A stretch of DNA of 64,000 nt, taken from the NCBI GenBank assembly GCA_944387035.1, contig CALXDJ010000012.1, positions 1-64,000 of the forward strand, given 5' to 3'. The translations under genes and the position numbers were made by a program. Under the pieces are notes generated by a model. That model did not search any database, was not told where the DNA came from, and was given only the letters and a program-made list of their open reading frames with translations. Positions 54,010 through 62,527 of this stretch are shown piece after piece (position 1 is the first letter of the stretch; each line of letters opens with the position of its first letter). Source of the stretch: an uncultured Oscillospiraceae bacterium (GTDB lineage Bacteria > Bacillota > Clostridia > Oscillospirales > Oscillospiraceae).

Positions 54010-55155
54010 ATGACAAAAATCGACATTATTTCCGGCTTTTTGGGTGCGGGCAAGACGACCCTCATTAAAAAACTGCTGGCGGAGGCGTTCCCCGGCGAGA
54101 AGCTGGTCCTGATTGAAAATGAGTTCGGCGAGATCAGCATTGACGGCGGCTTTTTGAAGGAGTCCGGCGTGCAGATTTCGGAGATGTCCTCCGGATGCAT
54201 CTGCTGCTCTCTGGTGGGCGATTTCAATAAGGCGCTGCGGGATGTGGCGGCGCAGTTCCATCCCGACCGCATCCTCATTGAGCCCTCCGGCGTGGGCAAG
54301 CTCAGCGACGTGATTGTGGCGGTGGAAAATACCGTGGCCGACGTGCCGGAGCTCAAGCTCAACAGCTTTTCCGCTGTGGTGGATGCCACCAAGGTCAAGG
54401 TCTATATGAAGAACTTCGGCGAGTTCTACAACAACCAGGTGGAGTCCGCCGGAACCATCATCCTCTCCCGTACCCAGAAGCTCAGCCAGGAGAAGCTGGA
54501 GGCCGCGGTGGCCATGCTGCGGGAGAAGAATGCCGATGCCGCCATCCTCACCACTCCCTGGGATCAGCTGGACGGCAAGGTGATTCTCTCCGCCATTGAG
54601 AAGGTATCCCTGGCGGAGGAGCTGCTGGAGAAGATGCGTGCGGAGCATGCCCTGGCAGAACAGGAGCATGAGCACGAGCATCATCATGACCATGATCACG
54701 AGGAGCACGAGCACCATCATGACCACGATCATGAGGAGCACGAGCATCACCACGACCACGATCATGAGGAGCACGAGCATCACCACGACCACGATCATGA
54801 GGAGCATGAGCATCACCATGACCATGAGCATGGTGAGTGCAGCGATCCGCACTGCTCCTGCCACCACCATCACCACCACGCCGATGAGGTCTTCACCTCC
54901 TGGGGCCGGGAGACGCCCCGGACCTATACCCAGGCGGAGATCAGCCGGATTCTCACGGAGCTGGACTCCGGTGCTTACGGCAAGATCCTGCGGGCCAAGG
55001 GCATTGTCAGCGGCGGCGACGGCACATGGGTGGAATTCGACTACGTTCCCGGCGAGCAGGAAGTCCGCGCCGGACATCCGGACTACACGGGCCGGCTGTG
55101 CGTCATCGGCGCCGAGCTGGACGAGGCACGTCTGGCGGGCCTGTTCGGCCTGTAA
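54010..55155 (+). CDS. CobW/G3E-family GTPase with long His-rich metal-binding segment
   Basis: 381 aa. Walker A GFLGAGKTTL at about 8-17, the GCICCSL motif (CxCC metal site) near 63-69, and a central G domain. Residues about 218-292 are extremely rich in His, Asp and Glu, including four copies of an 11-residue unit (EEHEHHHDHDH). After this comes the CobW C-terminal domain (about 300-381). Such GTPases insert or traffic metals such as zinc, cobalt or nickel; the His stretch points to metal storage or sensing. The metal is not identified. Next to a second CobW protein 24 bp downstream. Confidence 0.93.
   Translation: MTKIDIISGFLGAGKTTLIKKLLAEAFPGEKLVLIENEFGEISIDGGFLKESGVQISEMSSGCICCSLVGDFNKALRDVAAQFHPDRILIEPSGVGKLSDVIVAVENTVADVPELKLNSFSAVVDATKVKVYMKNFGEFYNNQVESAGTIILSRTQKLSQEKLEAAVAMLREKNADAAILTTPWDQLDGKVILSAIEKVSLAEELLEKMRAEHALAEQEHEHEHHHDHDHEEHEHHHDHDHEEHEHHHDHDHEEHEHHHDHDHEEHEHHHDHEHGECSDPHCSCHHHHHHADEVFTSWGRETPRTYTQAEISRILTELDSGAYGKILRAKGIVSGGDGTWVEFDYVPGEQEVRAGHPDYTGRLCVIGAELDEARLAGLFGL
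54700..54831 (+). repeat. Four tandem 33-bp repeats coding for EEHEHHHDHDH units
   Basis: Units begin at 54700, 54733, 54766 and 54799. They differ at a few third positions. The array lies inside the His-rich segment and can expand or contract in frame. Confidence 0.9.
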
Positions 55156-55179
55156 GCGGGAAAGGAATCGAGTACTGCA

Positions 55180-56112
55180 ATGGCTGATATTCCTGTATAC
55201 CTGGTCGCCGGCTTTCTGGACGGCGGCAAGACGAATTTTATCAACGGCATTTTGGAGGACGGATTTGCCCGGAAGGACCGGACTCTGCTGATCTGCTGCG
55301 AGGAAGGGGAAGAGGAGTACAATCCCCGGGCCCTGGACAATGTGACCGTGGTGACGGTGGAGGAGGAAGAGGACCTCAAGTGCTCCCAGCTCAAGGCGTG
55401 GGAGAAACAGTACAAGCCCAAGCAGGTTCTGATTGAGTACAACGGTATGTGGCAGATGGAACGCCTTTACAGAGAGGTGCTTCCGGCCAACTGGGTGCTC
55501 TATCAGATCATGACCTTTGTGCAAGCGTCCACCTTTGAGCTCTATGCCAAGAACATGGGCCAGCTGATGATGGAAAAGATCATCAACGCGGATCTGCTGG
55601 TGTTCAACCGGTGCACGCCGGAGCTGCGGGATGCCCTGCGGGGCCGCAACCTGCGGATGGTCAACCGCCGGGCGGATATTTATCTGGAGATGGAGGACGG
55701 CACCAGCGAGGATTATCTCACCGGTGACGAGTGCCCCTTTGATCTGGATCAGGAAATCATCGACATTCCCGATGACGATTACGGCGTGTGGTATGTAGAT
55801 GTGATGGACCACCCGGACCGCTATGCGGGCAAGCTGGTGCACATGAAACTGGTGATGTGCCACTCCAAGAAATATCCCGGCATTCATTGCCCCGGCCGCT
55901 TTGCCATGGTGTGCTGTGAAAACGACATTACCTTCTATGGCCTCATCGCCCGGGGAGAGGGACTGGACCAGTACGAAAACCGGGACTGGATTGAGGTGAC
56001 GGCCCGGATGGCCGTGGAGGATCATCCGGCATACAAGGGCAAGGGTCCTGTGATGGAGATCCTCTCCATTGCCCCCTGTGAAAAGGCGGCCCAGGAGGTT
56101 GTGACCTTCTGA
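55180..56112 (+). CDS. CobW-like GTPase fused to a TIGR03943/YcgQ-like C-terminal domain
   Basis: 310 aa. Starts MADIPVYLVAGFLDGGKTNF with Walker A GFLDGGKTN (about 11-19); unlike typical CobW proteins it has no GCxCC motif. From about residue 200 the chain looks like the C-terminal domain of the TIGR03943 (YcgQ/DUF1980) permease partners: YAGKLVHMKLVM, a RFAMVCCENDITFYGLIA core near 250 and a WIEVTARM strand. In B. subtilis YcgQ that domain follows membrane helices; here it follows a GTPase. ATG at 55180, 24 bp after the first CobW gene. Domain assignment is from memory of the pattern and should be confirmed. Confidence 0.78.
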   Translation: MADIPVYLVAGFLDGGKTNFINGILEDGFARKDRTLLICCEEGEEEYNPRALDNVTVVTVEEEEDLKCSQLKAWEKQYKPKQVLIEYNGMWQMERLYREVLPANWVLYQIMTFVQASTFELYAKNMGQLMMEKIINADLLVFNRCTPELRDALRGRNLRMVNRRADIYLEMEDGTSEDYLTGDECPFDLDQEIIDIPDDDYGVWYVDVMDHPDRYAGKLVHMKLVMCHSKKYPGIHCPGRFAMVCCENDITFYGLIARGEGLDQYENRDWIEVTARMAVEDHPAYKGKGPVMEILSIAPCEKAAQEVVTF

Positions 56113-56248
56113 TTGCCAATCCGGTTTGTAGAATTTTGGCGAAATAGTACCCGCTGTATGGACCCGCAGCAGGCAGGGGCCTGCCGGAGGGTGTGGAAAA
56201 CCGCCGGCAGGAATGCTGCCGGCAGCAATGGCGGATCCCCAAATTACA

Positions 56249-56288
56249 ATACGGAGCGTATTTTTTCGACAAAAAATACGCTCCGTAT
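56249..56288. repeat. Perfect 18-bp inverted repeat
   Basis: Arms 56249-56266 and 56271-56288, loop CGAC. The T run lies inside the arm, so it does not look like an ordinary terminator. It could be a bidirectional terminator of the CobW unit, an operator or a small repeat element. Confidence 0.7.
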
Positions 56289-56307
56289 CTCTTTTTGGCG
56301 CCTCACC

Positions 56308-56335
56308 TTGCTTTTTTCCACAAAGTGATTATAAT
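56308..56335 (+). promoter_or_regulatory. Sigma-A promoter of the LtaS-like gene
   Basis: TTGCTT (56308-56313), 16-bp spacer, TATAAT (56330-56335). About 42 bp before the TTG start. Confidence 0.75.
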
Positions 56336-56376
56336 AAACCTATTATGCCAAGATTTTCAGGAAAGGGTCGGTTGCC

Positions 56377-58287
56377 TTGAAACTACGAGACCGAATTCCA
56401 CGCATCATGCTGCCCTGGTGGTGTGCGCCGCTTGCAGCGGTCCTGCTGGCCGGGGCCATTACGCTTTTGGCACTCTGGTGCCAGCCCAATGCCCTGCGCG
56501 CCGTACTGAAGGTGTTTCGGGGCCAGGAGCTGCTGATTGTGCTCAATGCCCTGCCGGTGGGGCTGCTGCTGTTGGCGATTGCCTGCCTGCTGCGCAATGT
56601 CTTTTACGGCGCGGCGGTGGTCAATCTGGTTGTGGGCGCCCTGTCCATTGCCAACTGCATCAAGATTGAAGTCCGGGATGAGCCGGTCTTCCCCCGGGAC
56701 TTTGCGCTTTTGAAAGAAGTGGGCAGCGCCATGGGGACCTATGACATCCACTTCCCGGTGGGAAGCATTGCGGTGGTGGTGCTCTTTACGGCGGTGCTGG
56801 TGTTGGCAGGAGCCGTCATCAAGACCCGGCCTGTGCCGGTGCGGGCGCTGCAGGGCTGGCTGGGACGGCTGCTGGGCTGCGGGGCTTCCATGGCGGTGCT
56901 GGTGGCGGCGATCCTGACCGTGTATGCCTCCAACGATCTCTATAATTCCTTCCGGGTGTCCAACGCCTACTATATTCCTTCGGTGTTCAATGAGCTGGGC
57001 TTCCCGTACTGCTTCTGCCATCAGTTCACCACGTATCCCGTGGACCGGCCAGAGGGCTTTGACCGCGATGCGGCCGAGACCTGGGACAGTGCGCCGGGCA
57101 GTACCGGCGAGGGTGCGGCGGTCAATGTCATTATGGTGATGAATGAGGCTTTTTCGGATATCACCGACAGTGAGGTTTTCGTCTGGGAGGAAGATCCTCT
57201 GCCCAACCTCCACGCCATGCAGTCTGATCCCCATGCCGTGACGGGCCATGTGGTGGTGCCGGGGTTTGCCGGAGGCACTGCCAATACGGAATTTGACGTA
57301 CTGACGGGAATCCAGACCAATGCCCTCTCCGCGGCCACCACATCCTCCTTCCGGGTGGTGAACCGGAATCTGGACAGCCTTTTCCGGGTCTTTGACGAGG
57401 ACGGATACCACACCTCCTTCTTCCACCCCGGGGACGATTGGTTCTATAACCGGGAGAATGTCTACCGTTGGTTCGGCGCGGAGGAGACGGTGTTTGCCGA
57501 CCAGATGGAGGACCTGGAGTATAAGGGCCGCTGGGTGACGGACGACTATATGGCCGGGATGATCGAGACGGCCCTGGATGAGGCGGCGGAGGACGGGGAG
57601 CTGCTCTTCCATTACACCACCACGATTCAAAACCACATGTCGTATACGGCGGATAAGTACGGTGCGGACTATGTGTATCCTCCGGTGACGACCACCGTTC
57701 CCCTGTCCGATGAAGTGCAGACTCTGCTGGAGGTCTATACGGAAGGCGTCCGGGATGCCGACGCCATGCTGGGCCGCCTGCGGGACAGCTTCGCCGACCG
57801 GTCCGAACCGGTGGTGCTGGTGTTCTTTGGAGATCATTTGCCCTACCTGGGAGACAATCAGCTGGGCTATCAGGAACTGGGGTCTCCGGTGGCTCTGGCG
57901 GAGGAGGACCGGGAAGATCCCTTCTGCTCCTACGAGACGCCATATGTGATCTGGGCCAATGACGCGGCGGCGGAGCTGCTGGACTGGGACCGCGCCGTGG
58001 AAGAGCTGGATTTGCCGGAGAACGGAACCATCTCGGCATCGTTCCTGGGCGCCGCCGTCCTGGAGCTGACGGGCCGGGGAGAGCAGACCCCATGGTTTGC
58101 CTTCCTCAATGAGCTGCGGCGTATGGCGCCGGTGGTGCAGAAGAAGAACTATATGCTGCCGGACGGCACCTATCGCCGCCCCCAGGATCCGGCGGAGGAC
58201 TTTCCCAATGACCAGCAGGTCCAGGACGCCATTTTGCAGTGGCGGCAGTGGAGCTATTACCACCTGCGCTACAAAGAAATCCCATAA
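56377..58287 (+). CDS. LtaS-like membrane phosphotransferase (alkaline phosphatase/sulfatase superfamily)
   Basis: 636 aa from a TTG at 56377 with GAAAGGG upstream. Five N-terminal transmembrane helices (about 16-36, 52-72, 77-95, 127-147, 165-185), then an external catalytic domain. The nucleophile is T301 in GGTANTEFD, equivalent in spacing to the LtaS threonine (T-x-x-x-E-F), and the metal motif is FFGDHLPYL. This is the polyglycerol-phosphate lipoteichoic acid synthase family, but related members transfer other phospho-groups. Stands alone and is closed by a strong terminator. Confidence 0.88.
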   Translation: MKLRDRIPRIMLPWWCAPLAAVLLAGAITLLALWCQPNALRAVLKVFRGQELLIVLNALPVGLLLLAIACLLRNVFYGAAVVNLVVGALSIANCIKIEVRDEPVFPRDFALLKEVGSAMGTYDIHFPVGSIAVVVLFTAVLVLAGAVIKTRPVPVRALQGWLGRLLGCGASMAVLVAAILTVYASNDLYNSFRVSNAYYIPSVFNELGFPYCFCHQFTTYPVDRPEGFDRDAAETWDSAPGSTGEGAAVNVIMVMNEAFSDITDSEVFVWEEDPLPNLHAMQSDPHAVTGHVVVPGFAGGTANTEFDVLTGIQTNALSAATTSSFRVVNRNLDSLFRVFDEDGYHTSFFHPGDDWFYNRENVYRWFGAEETVFADQMEDLEYKGRWVTDDYMAGMIETALDEAAEDGELLFHYTTTIQNHMSYTADKYGADYVYPPVTTTVPLSDEVQTLLEVYTEGVRDADAMLGRLRDSFADRSEPVVLVFFGDHLPYLGDNQLGYQELGSPVALAEEDREDPFCSYETPYVIWANDAAAELLDWDRAVEELDLPENGTISASFLGAAVLELTGRGEQTPWFAFLNELRRMAPVVQKKNYMLPDGTYRRPQDPAEDFPNDQQVQDAILQWRQWSYYHLRYKEIP

Positions 58288-58293
58288 TGCCAT

Positions 58294-58327
58294 AAAACGC
58301 CCTGACGCAGATGCGTCAGGGCGTTTT
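58294..58327. terminator. Bidirectional terminator between the LtaS-like gene and uvrC
   Basis: 16-bp perfect stem (58294-58309 with 58312-58327) with A and T tracts at the ends, between converging genes. Confidence 0.9.
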
Positions 58328-58351
58328 GCATAAATGAACGTTCGTATGGTG

Positions 58352-60205
58352 TCAGGACTGGGAAGAGGAGGGAGCCTCCGGCTGCGGGCCGTGGAAATGA
58401 CGCCACACCGCTTCTGCCGCCGGGCGGGGAATGACCGCCGCCAGGGCATCGACCTCCGCCTCCCGGATGGCGCGGATGGTGCCGAAGGCCTTTTTCAGTT
58501 CGTCCCGCCGCTTGGGGCCCACGCCGGGAATCCCGTCCAGGGCGGAACGCAGCGTGCTCTTTTCGTGGCTCTGGTGGTGATAGGTGATGGCAAAGCGGTG
58601 GGTTTCCTCCTGAATCCGGCCAATGAGGGTAAAGACGGCCTGCTGGGTGACGATGCCGATCTCCCGGCCCTCCGGCGTCACTAGGGCCCGGGTGCGGTGG
58701 CGGTCGTCCTTGACCATGCCGAAGATGGGAATGGTCACGCCGAAGGCCTGCGCCACTTCCTGGGCGGCGGCTGCGTGGGTAACGCCGCCGTCGATGAGAA
58801 AGACGTCCGGCAGAGGCAAAAACTTTTCGTCGCCGTCGGCTGCCCGCTGCAGTCGCCGCCGCAATACCTCCCGCATGGAGGCGTAGTCGTCCGGGGTGCC
58901 GGCGAGGTCCTTGATCCGAAAGCGGCGGTAGGCGGATTTGAGCGGACGGATGCCGCTGTACACCACCATAGAGGCCACGATGTCGCTGCTGCCGGTGTTG
59001 GAGATATCGAAGGATTCCAAGCGGCTGGGCGGCGCGGGAAGGTCCAGCATTTTCGCCAGCAGCTCCAGGGTATGGGCGGTGCGCTCGGCGTCGCTGGTGG
59101 CCCGCTGGGCCTCTTCGGCGGCGTTGCGCTCCGCCATGGCCAGCAGATCCGCTTTCTCTCCCCGGCGGGGGACGTGGACCCAGACCTTGTGTCCGGCCCG
59201 CTGGGTCAGAACCTGGGAGAGGTTTTCACAGTATCCCTCGGTTTCCTGGGGCAGGAGGATTTCATGGGGCAAAATGGCCCGGGGCAGATAGTACTGGGCG
59301 GTCAGGGCGCCCAGCATCTCGCCTTCATCCTCTTCCACCGGAGCGGTGAACAGCTCCGTTTCCCGGCCGGCCAGATTGCCGCCCTCCATGTGGAGGATGG
59401 CGTAGCAGCACTTGCCGGAGCTGCGGGCCAGTCCCCAGATGTCTGTGTCGGCGCACAGCCCTGCGATCACCGTTTGCTTTTTGCCCAGAGCGGCAATGGC
59501 GTTGATCTGATCCCGGAGGTGGGCGGCCTGTTCAAAGCGCAGGGCTTCCGCCTCTGCCTCCATTTCCTCCGTCATCTCCCGCAGCAGCTGGCGGGATTTC
59601 CCCTCCAGCAGCTGACAGGCCTGGGCAATGCGGCGGTTGTATTCCGCCTGGGTCATCTCCGGGCGGCAAAAGCCGTCGCACCGGCCCATGTGGAAATTCA
59701 GACAGGGCCGTTGGGCGCCGATATCCCGGGGGAAACGGCGGGAGCAGGTGGGCAGGCGCAGCGCGGCACATACGGCGTCGAGAGCCTGCCGGGTTTCAAA
59801 CCGGCCGCCGAAGGGGCCGAAATAGCGGGCGCTGTCATTGGCGGGGCGGTTCACCAGAGAGAAGCGGGGATACGGCTCCGCGGAAAGACGGACGAAGGGA
59901 TATCCCTTGTCGTCCTTGAGCAGGATGTTGTATTTGGGACTGTGGCGCTTGATCAGGGAGTTTTCCAGCACCAGGGCCTCGAACTCGCTGGAGACGAAGA
60001 TGGTGTCGAAATGATCCACCTGGGCCACCATCTGCCGGGTTTTGGGGGTGTGGGAGGCGCTGTCCTGAAAATACTGGCTGACCCGGTTTTTCAGCTTCTT
60101 TGCCTTGCCCACATAGATTACGGTGCCGGTTTTGTCCATCATGAGGTAGACGCCCGGCAAAAGCGGGAGGTCGTTGGCCTTTTCCCGCAGTTCATCCTTT
60201 GTCAT
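58352..60205 (-). CDS. uvrC: Excinuclease ABC subunit C
   Basis: 617 aa from the ATG at 60205 (MTKDELREKAND) with AGGAG upstream. Makes both incisions in nucleotide excision repair. N-terminal GIY-YIG nuclease (GVYLMMDKTGTVIYVGKAK near 18-36), a UVR motif near 200-235, UvrC RNase H-like endonuclease domain (SFDISNTGSSDIVASMVV near 395) and C-terminal helix-hairpin-helix (IPGVGPKRRDELKKAF near 572). Last gene after two small membrane proteins; 16 bp from the DUF2752 gene. Confidence 0.97.
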   Translation of the reverse strand: MTKDELREKANDLPLLPGVYLMMDKTGTVIYVGKAKKLKNRVSQYFQDSASHTPKTRQMVAQVDHFDTIFVSSEFEALVLENSLIKRHSPKYNILLKDDKGYPFVRLSAEPYPRFSLVNRPANDSARYFGPFGGRFETRQALDAVCAALRLPTCSRRFPRDIGAQRPCLNFHMGRCDGFCRPEMTQAEYNRRIAQACQLLEGKSRQLLREMTEEMEAEAEALRFEQAAHLRDQINAIAALGKKQTVIAGLCADTDIWGLARSSGKCCYAILHMEGGNLAGRETELFTAPVEEDEGEMLGALTAQYYLPRAILPHEILLPQETEGYCENLSQVLTQRAGHKVWVHVPRRGEKADLLAMAERNAAEEAQRATSDAERTAHTLELLAKMLDLPAPPSRLESFDISNTGSSDIVASMVVYSGIRPLKSAYRRFRIKDLAGTPDDYASMREVLRRRLQRAADGDEKFLPLPDVFLIDGGVTHAAAAQEVAQAFGVTIPIFGMVKDDRHRTRALVTPEGREIGIVTQQAVFTLIGRIQEETHRFAITYHHQSHEKSTLRSALDGIPGVGPKRRDELKKAFGTIRAIREAEVDALAAVIPRPAAEAVWRHFHGPQPEAPSSSQS

Positions 60206-60221
60206 GCCTGCTCCTTTCCGC

Positions 60222-60587
60222 TCAAATTCCAATGAAGTTCCGGATAACGCCCCAGATCAGCAGCCATACCGCCAGGACCAGGCAGACCCGCTGCTGGCGG
60301 ACGATATCGGCCCGGCCATATTTCCAATGGCTGACCGCCAGCCAGACCAGGGCCGGCAGGGATACCGTCAGCCCCCAGTTGTAGGCGGGAGCTTCCCAAA
60401 ACCGGCCGTGCAGCACCGCCAGGCACAAATCTGTGACTCCGCAGCCCGGGCAGCGCAGGCCGGTCAGGGCACGGAACGGGCACCTGAGCCGCAGCCCCAG
60501 GGGGATGAGCAAGTAGCCGTAGACAAGGCCGGCGCAGATACACACCGCGCCGGCCCGAATCAATCGCGTTTGCTCAGTAGTCCGCAT
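60222..60587 (-). CDS. DUF2752-family small membrane protein
   Basis: 121 aa. Three hydrophobic segments (about 11-30, 70-86, 97-118) and the family cysteine motif LRCPGCGVTD near 44-53. Function unknown; the motif suggests a metal or redox site at the membrane. Overlaps the DUF4234 gene by 14 bp (start ATG at 60587 inside its 3' end), with no clear ribosome site, so translation is likely coupled. Confidence 0.82.
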   Translation of the reverse strand: MRTTEQTRLIRAGAVCICAGLVYGYLLIPLGLRLRCPFRALTGLRCPGCGVTDLCLAVLHGRFWEAPAYNWGLTVSLPALVWLAVSHWKYGRADIVRQQRVCLVLAVWLLIWGVIRNFIGI

Positions 60588-60918
60588 AGGAGTTCAGCTC
60601 CGCCTGCATCAGAGCATAGGAGATGATCCCAAGACTAAAGACTCCCAGCAGCAGATACAAAATGCCCAGATAACCGGCGCGCTCTCCCTGGCTGTAGCGC
60701 AGCTGATCCAGCGCATCGCCGCAGCGGTAGAGCCAGTACCAGCCGTACAGTCCGCAGGTGACGATGGTCAGCAGCAGGACCATTCCGCCGGAACCGCCGC
60801 TGTGTCCGCCGGTCAGCCGGTCCATATCTTCAGCCAGACTATACAGCCAGTAGAGCGTGTACAGTCCGCAGGTGACCAGGGACAATACAATACATAACCC
60901 AACGCTTCGTCTTTCCAT
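60574..60918 (-). CDS. DUF4234-type small membrane protein with internal duplication
   Basis: 114 aa. Two copies of the pattern VTCGLYxxYWLY (near 15-26 and 53-64), each in a hydrophobic helix pair, plus a third hydrophobic segment near 85-105. This is the DUF4234 hallmark; the internal duplication is visible directly. Function unknown. First gene of the operon with the DUF2752 protein and uvrC. Confidence 0.85.
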   Translation of the reverse strand: MERRSVGLCIVLSLVTCGLYTLYWLYSLAEDMDRLTGGHSGGSGGMVLLLTIVTCGLYGWYWLYRCGDALDQLRYSQGERAGYLGILYLLLGVFSLGIISYALMQAELNSYADY

Positions 60919-60960
60919 AATCCCTCCCGCGCCAGCGGCGCTCTCTTATTTGGTGGCTTG

Positions 60961-60989
60961 ATTGTACCATATCTGCCGCCGGGGCGCAA
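60961..60989 (-). promoter_or_regulatory. Sigma-A promoter of the DUF4234-DUF2752-uvrC operon
   Basis: Minus strand: TTGCGC (60984-60989), 17-bp spacer, TACAAT (60961-60966). No LexA box was recognised next to it. Confidence 0.8.
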
Positions 60990-60993
60990 TGTG

Positions 60994-61034
60994 AAAAAAA
61001 AGACGAGGCGGCCCTGTCATACGACAGGACCGCC
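60994..61034 (-). terminator. Terminator of ptsH
   Basis: Minus strand: 12-bp stem with one G-T pair (61007-61018 with 61023-61034), loop of four, then a T run at 60994-61001. It ends 20 bp after the HPr stop and just before the next promoter. Confidence 0.88.
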
Positions 61035-61054
61035 GAAACCGTTTCCACGTCTGT

Positions 61055-61318
61055 TTATTCGCCGAAGTTATCCTCGACCAGCTCCACCAGAGCCTTGACG
61101 GCATCCTCTTCGTCAGAGCCGTCGGCGATCAGAGTGATCTTGGTGCCCTTCACAATGCCCAGGGACAGCACGCCCAGCAGGCTCTTTGCGTTGACACGGC
61201 GGTCTTCCTTCTCGACCCAGATGCCGCTCTTGAATTCATTGGCCTTCTGGATGAAGAACGTAGCGGGTCTGGCGTGCAGACCTACCTCATTATTAACAGT
61301 AATCTCCTGTGTATACAT
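61055..61318 (-). CDS. ptsH: Phosphocarrier protein HPr
   Basis: 87 aa from the ATG at 61318. Carries phosphate from enzyme I to PTS sugar permeases. The phosphorylated His15 lies in GLHARPA; Ser46 in AKSLLGVLS is the site for HPr kinase/phosphatase, which links it to CcpA-type carbon control. The presence of His15 rules out the regulatory paralogue Crh. Monocistronic; enzyme I is not adjacent. An in-frame extension to 61411 overlaps the promoter and is not used. Confidence 0.96.
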   Translation of the reverse strand: MYTQEITVNNEVGLHARPATFFIQKANEFKSGIWVEKEDRRVNAKSLLGVLSLGIVKGTKITLIADGSDEEDAVKALVELVEDNFGE

Positions 61319-61382
61319 GATACAGCTCTCCTTTTCTATACCAAGTAATCGCTTCGCATAGTAAGTCACACTTCTAGCTATC

Positions 61383-61411
61383 ATCATAGCTGGTTTTTTC
61401 TCCCGCGTCAA
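61383..61411 (-). promoter_or_regulatory. Sigma-A promoter of ptsH
   Basis: Minus strand: TTGACG (61406-61411), 17-bp spacer, TATGAT (61383-61388). Confidence 0.88.
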
Positions 61412-61528
61412 CGGTGTTTTTCACAAACATTTTATAAAATGGCTTCACGGGAAAAACCCTTTTTGGCAGTTTGCACCACTTTTGGGAGAAAATATACACC
61501 AAAAACACAAAAGATTTCAATAAAATCA

Positions 61529-61561
61529 GCAGAAATCCGCCGCATTGCGGCGGATTTCTGC
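61529..61561 (-). terminator. Terminator of the perR-rubrerythrin unit
   Basis: 16-bp perfect stem built on GCAGAAATCCGCCGCA, almost without loop, followed on the minus strand by a T-rich stretch. It begins 5 bp after the rubrerythrin stop. Confidence 0.8.
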
Positions 61562-61566
61562 AAAAA

Positions 61567-62100
61567 TCAATAATTTTCGGCCTTAATCTGGAAATAGGAC
61601 TGGGGATGTGCGCAGACGGGGCACACGGCCGGCGCGTTTTCCGCGATCTCCACGTGACCGCAGTTGCGGCAGAACCACATCACCTTGCCGTTCTTGTGGA
61701 AGACCTCGCCCTTTTTCAGGTTGTCCAGCAGCTTGAGATAGCGCTCTTCGTGGAGCTTTTCGATCTTGCCCACGCCTTCGAACTGTGCGGCCAGGGCCAG
61801 GAAACCCTCTTCCTCAGCGGTGCGGGCCATGTCGGCGTACATGTTGGTCCACTCCTCGTGCTCGCCGGCAGCGGCGGCGACCAGGTTTTCCTCGGTGGTG
61901 CCGATGCCGCTCAGGGCCTTGAACCACAGCTTGGCGTGCTCCTTCTCATTCAGAGCGGTCTCCTGGAAGATGGCTGCGATCTGCTCATAGCCGTCCTTTT
62001 TGGCCTTGCTGGCGAAATAGTCATACTTGTTGCGGGCCTGAGATTCTCCCGCGAATGCGATCCAGAGATTGGCTTCGGTCTTGCTGCCTTTGAGTTCCAT
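61567..62100 (-). CDS. rbr: Rubrerythrin
   Basis: 177 aa from the ATG at 62100 ([16 protein letters not shown]) with AAGGGGATC upstream. Peroxide-reducing di-iron protein of anaerobes. N-terminal four-helix ferritin-like domain with metal glutamates in [16 protein letters not shown] and HEERY, and a C-terminal rubredoxin-like domain with two CxxC pairs (CRNC and CPVC). Co-transcribed after perR (16-bp gap), matching an oxidative-stress unit. Confidence 0.96.
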   Translation of the reverse strand: MELKGSKTEANLWIAFAGESQARNKYDYFASKAKKDGYEQIAAIFQETALNEKEHAKLWFKALSGIGTTEENLVAAAAGEHEEWTNMYADMARTAEEEGFLALAAQFEGVGKIEKLHEERYLKLLDNLKKGEVFHKNGKVMWFCRNCGHVEIAENAPAVCPVCAHPQSYFQIKAENY

Positions 62101-62116
62101 ACAATTTGATCCCCTT

Positions 62117-62512
62117 TCAAAATTCGTTATGATCTTTCCCCGCACATGCAGGACAGATTCCTTCCAGCATCAGGCTGTATCGTTCCACCTGCCAGCCTGC
62201 CTCCGCCGCAGACCGGACCGGCGCGGGTTCTTCCAGCGCACTCAGGTCCATCACCCGTCCGCAGCAGGTGCAGCGGATGTGGGCGTGGGGGGCAAGACAG
62301 GCGTCGAACCGGGCCGTGGGGCCCTCCAGCTCCTGCAGCATCCCTTCCTGCGCCATCTGGTGGAGGTTCCGGTAGACGGTACCCAGGCTCAGCCGGGGCA
62401 GTTCCTCCCGAAGCAGGTCGTATACCATTTGGGCGGAGGGATGCTCCCGGGAGGCATGGACAGCCTGATAGATCCGTTCCCTTTGTCGGGAATACCGACG
62501 CAGTGTCGCCAT
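62117..62512 (-). CDS. perR: Peroxide-sensing Fur-family repressor PerR
   Basis: 131 aa from the ATG at 62512 with AAGGAGGAG upstream. Winged helix with [17 protein letters not shown] near 41-57. All five PerR metal-sensing ligands align: H24, D70, H76, H78 and D89; the Asp at the last place favours PerR over Fur. Two CxxC pairs (C81/C84 and CPAC) form the structural zinc site. Its promoter carries a Fur-like palindrome, so it probably represses itself and rubrerythrin. Shorter N-terminus than B. subtilis PerR. Confidence 0.92.
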   Translation of the reverse strand: MATLRRYSRQRERIYQAVHASREHPSAQMVYDLLREELPRLSLGTVYRNLHQMAQEGMLQELEGPTARFDACLAPHAHIRCTCCGRVMDLSALEEPAPVRSAAEAGWQVERYSLMLEGICPACAGKDHNEF

Positions 62513-62527
62513 GCGCTCCTCCTTAAC

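Larger units (their letters stand above)
56113..56376. other. Intergenic region with an 18-bp perfect inverted repeat and a promoter
   Basis: 264 bp without a gene. Contains a GC-rich set of CCGGCAG repeats (about 56175-56225), a perfect inverted repeat ATACGGAGCGTATTTTTT / its complement around CGAC (56249-56288), and the promoter of the next gene. Confidence 0.6.

Noticed and set aside
54661..54885. His-rich repeats considered as a non-coding minisatellite
   Set aside because: The repeats are in frame inside a CobW protein and His-rich segments are normal in that family.
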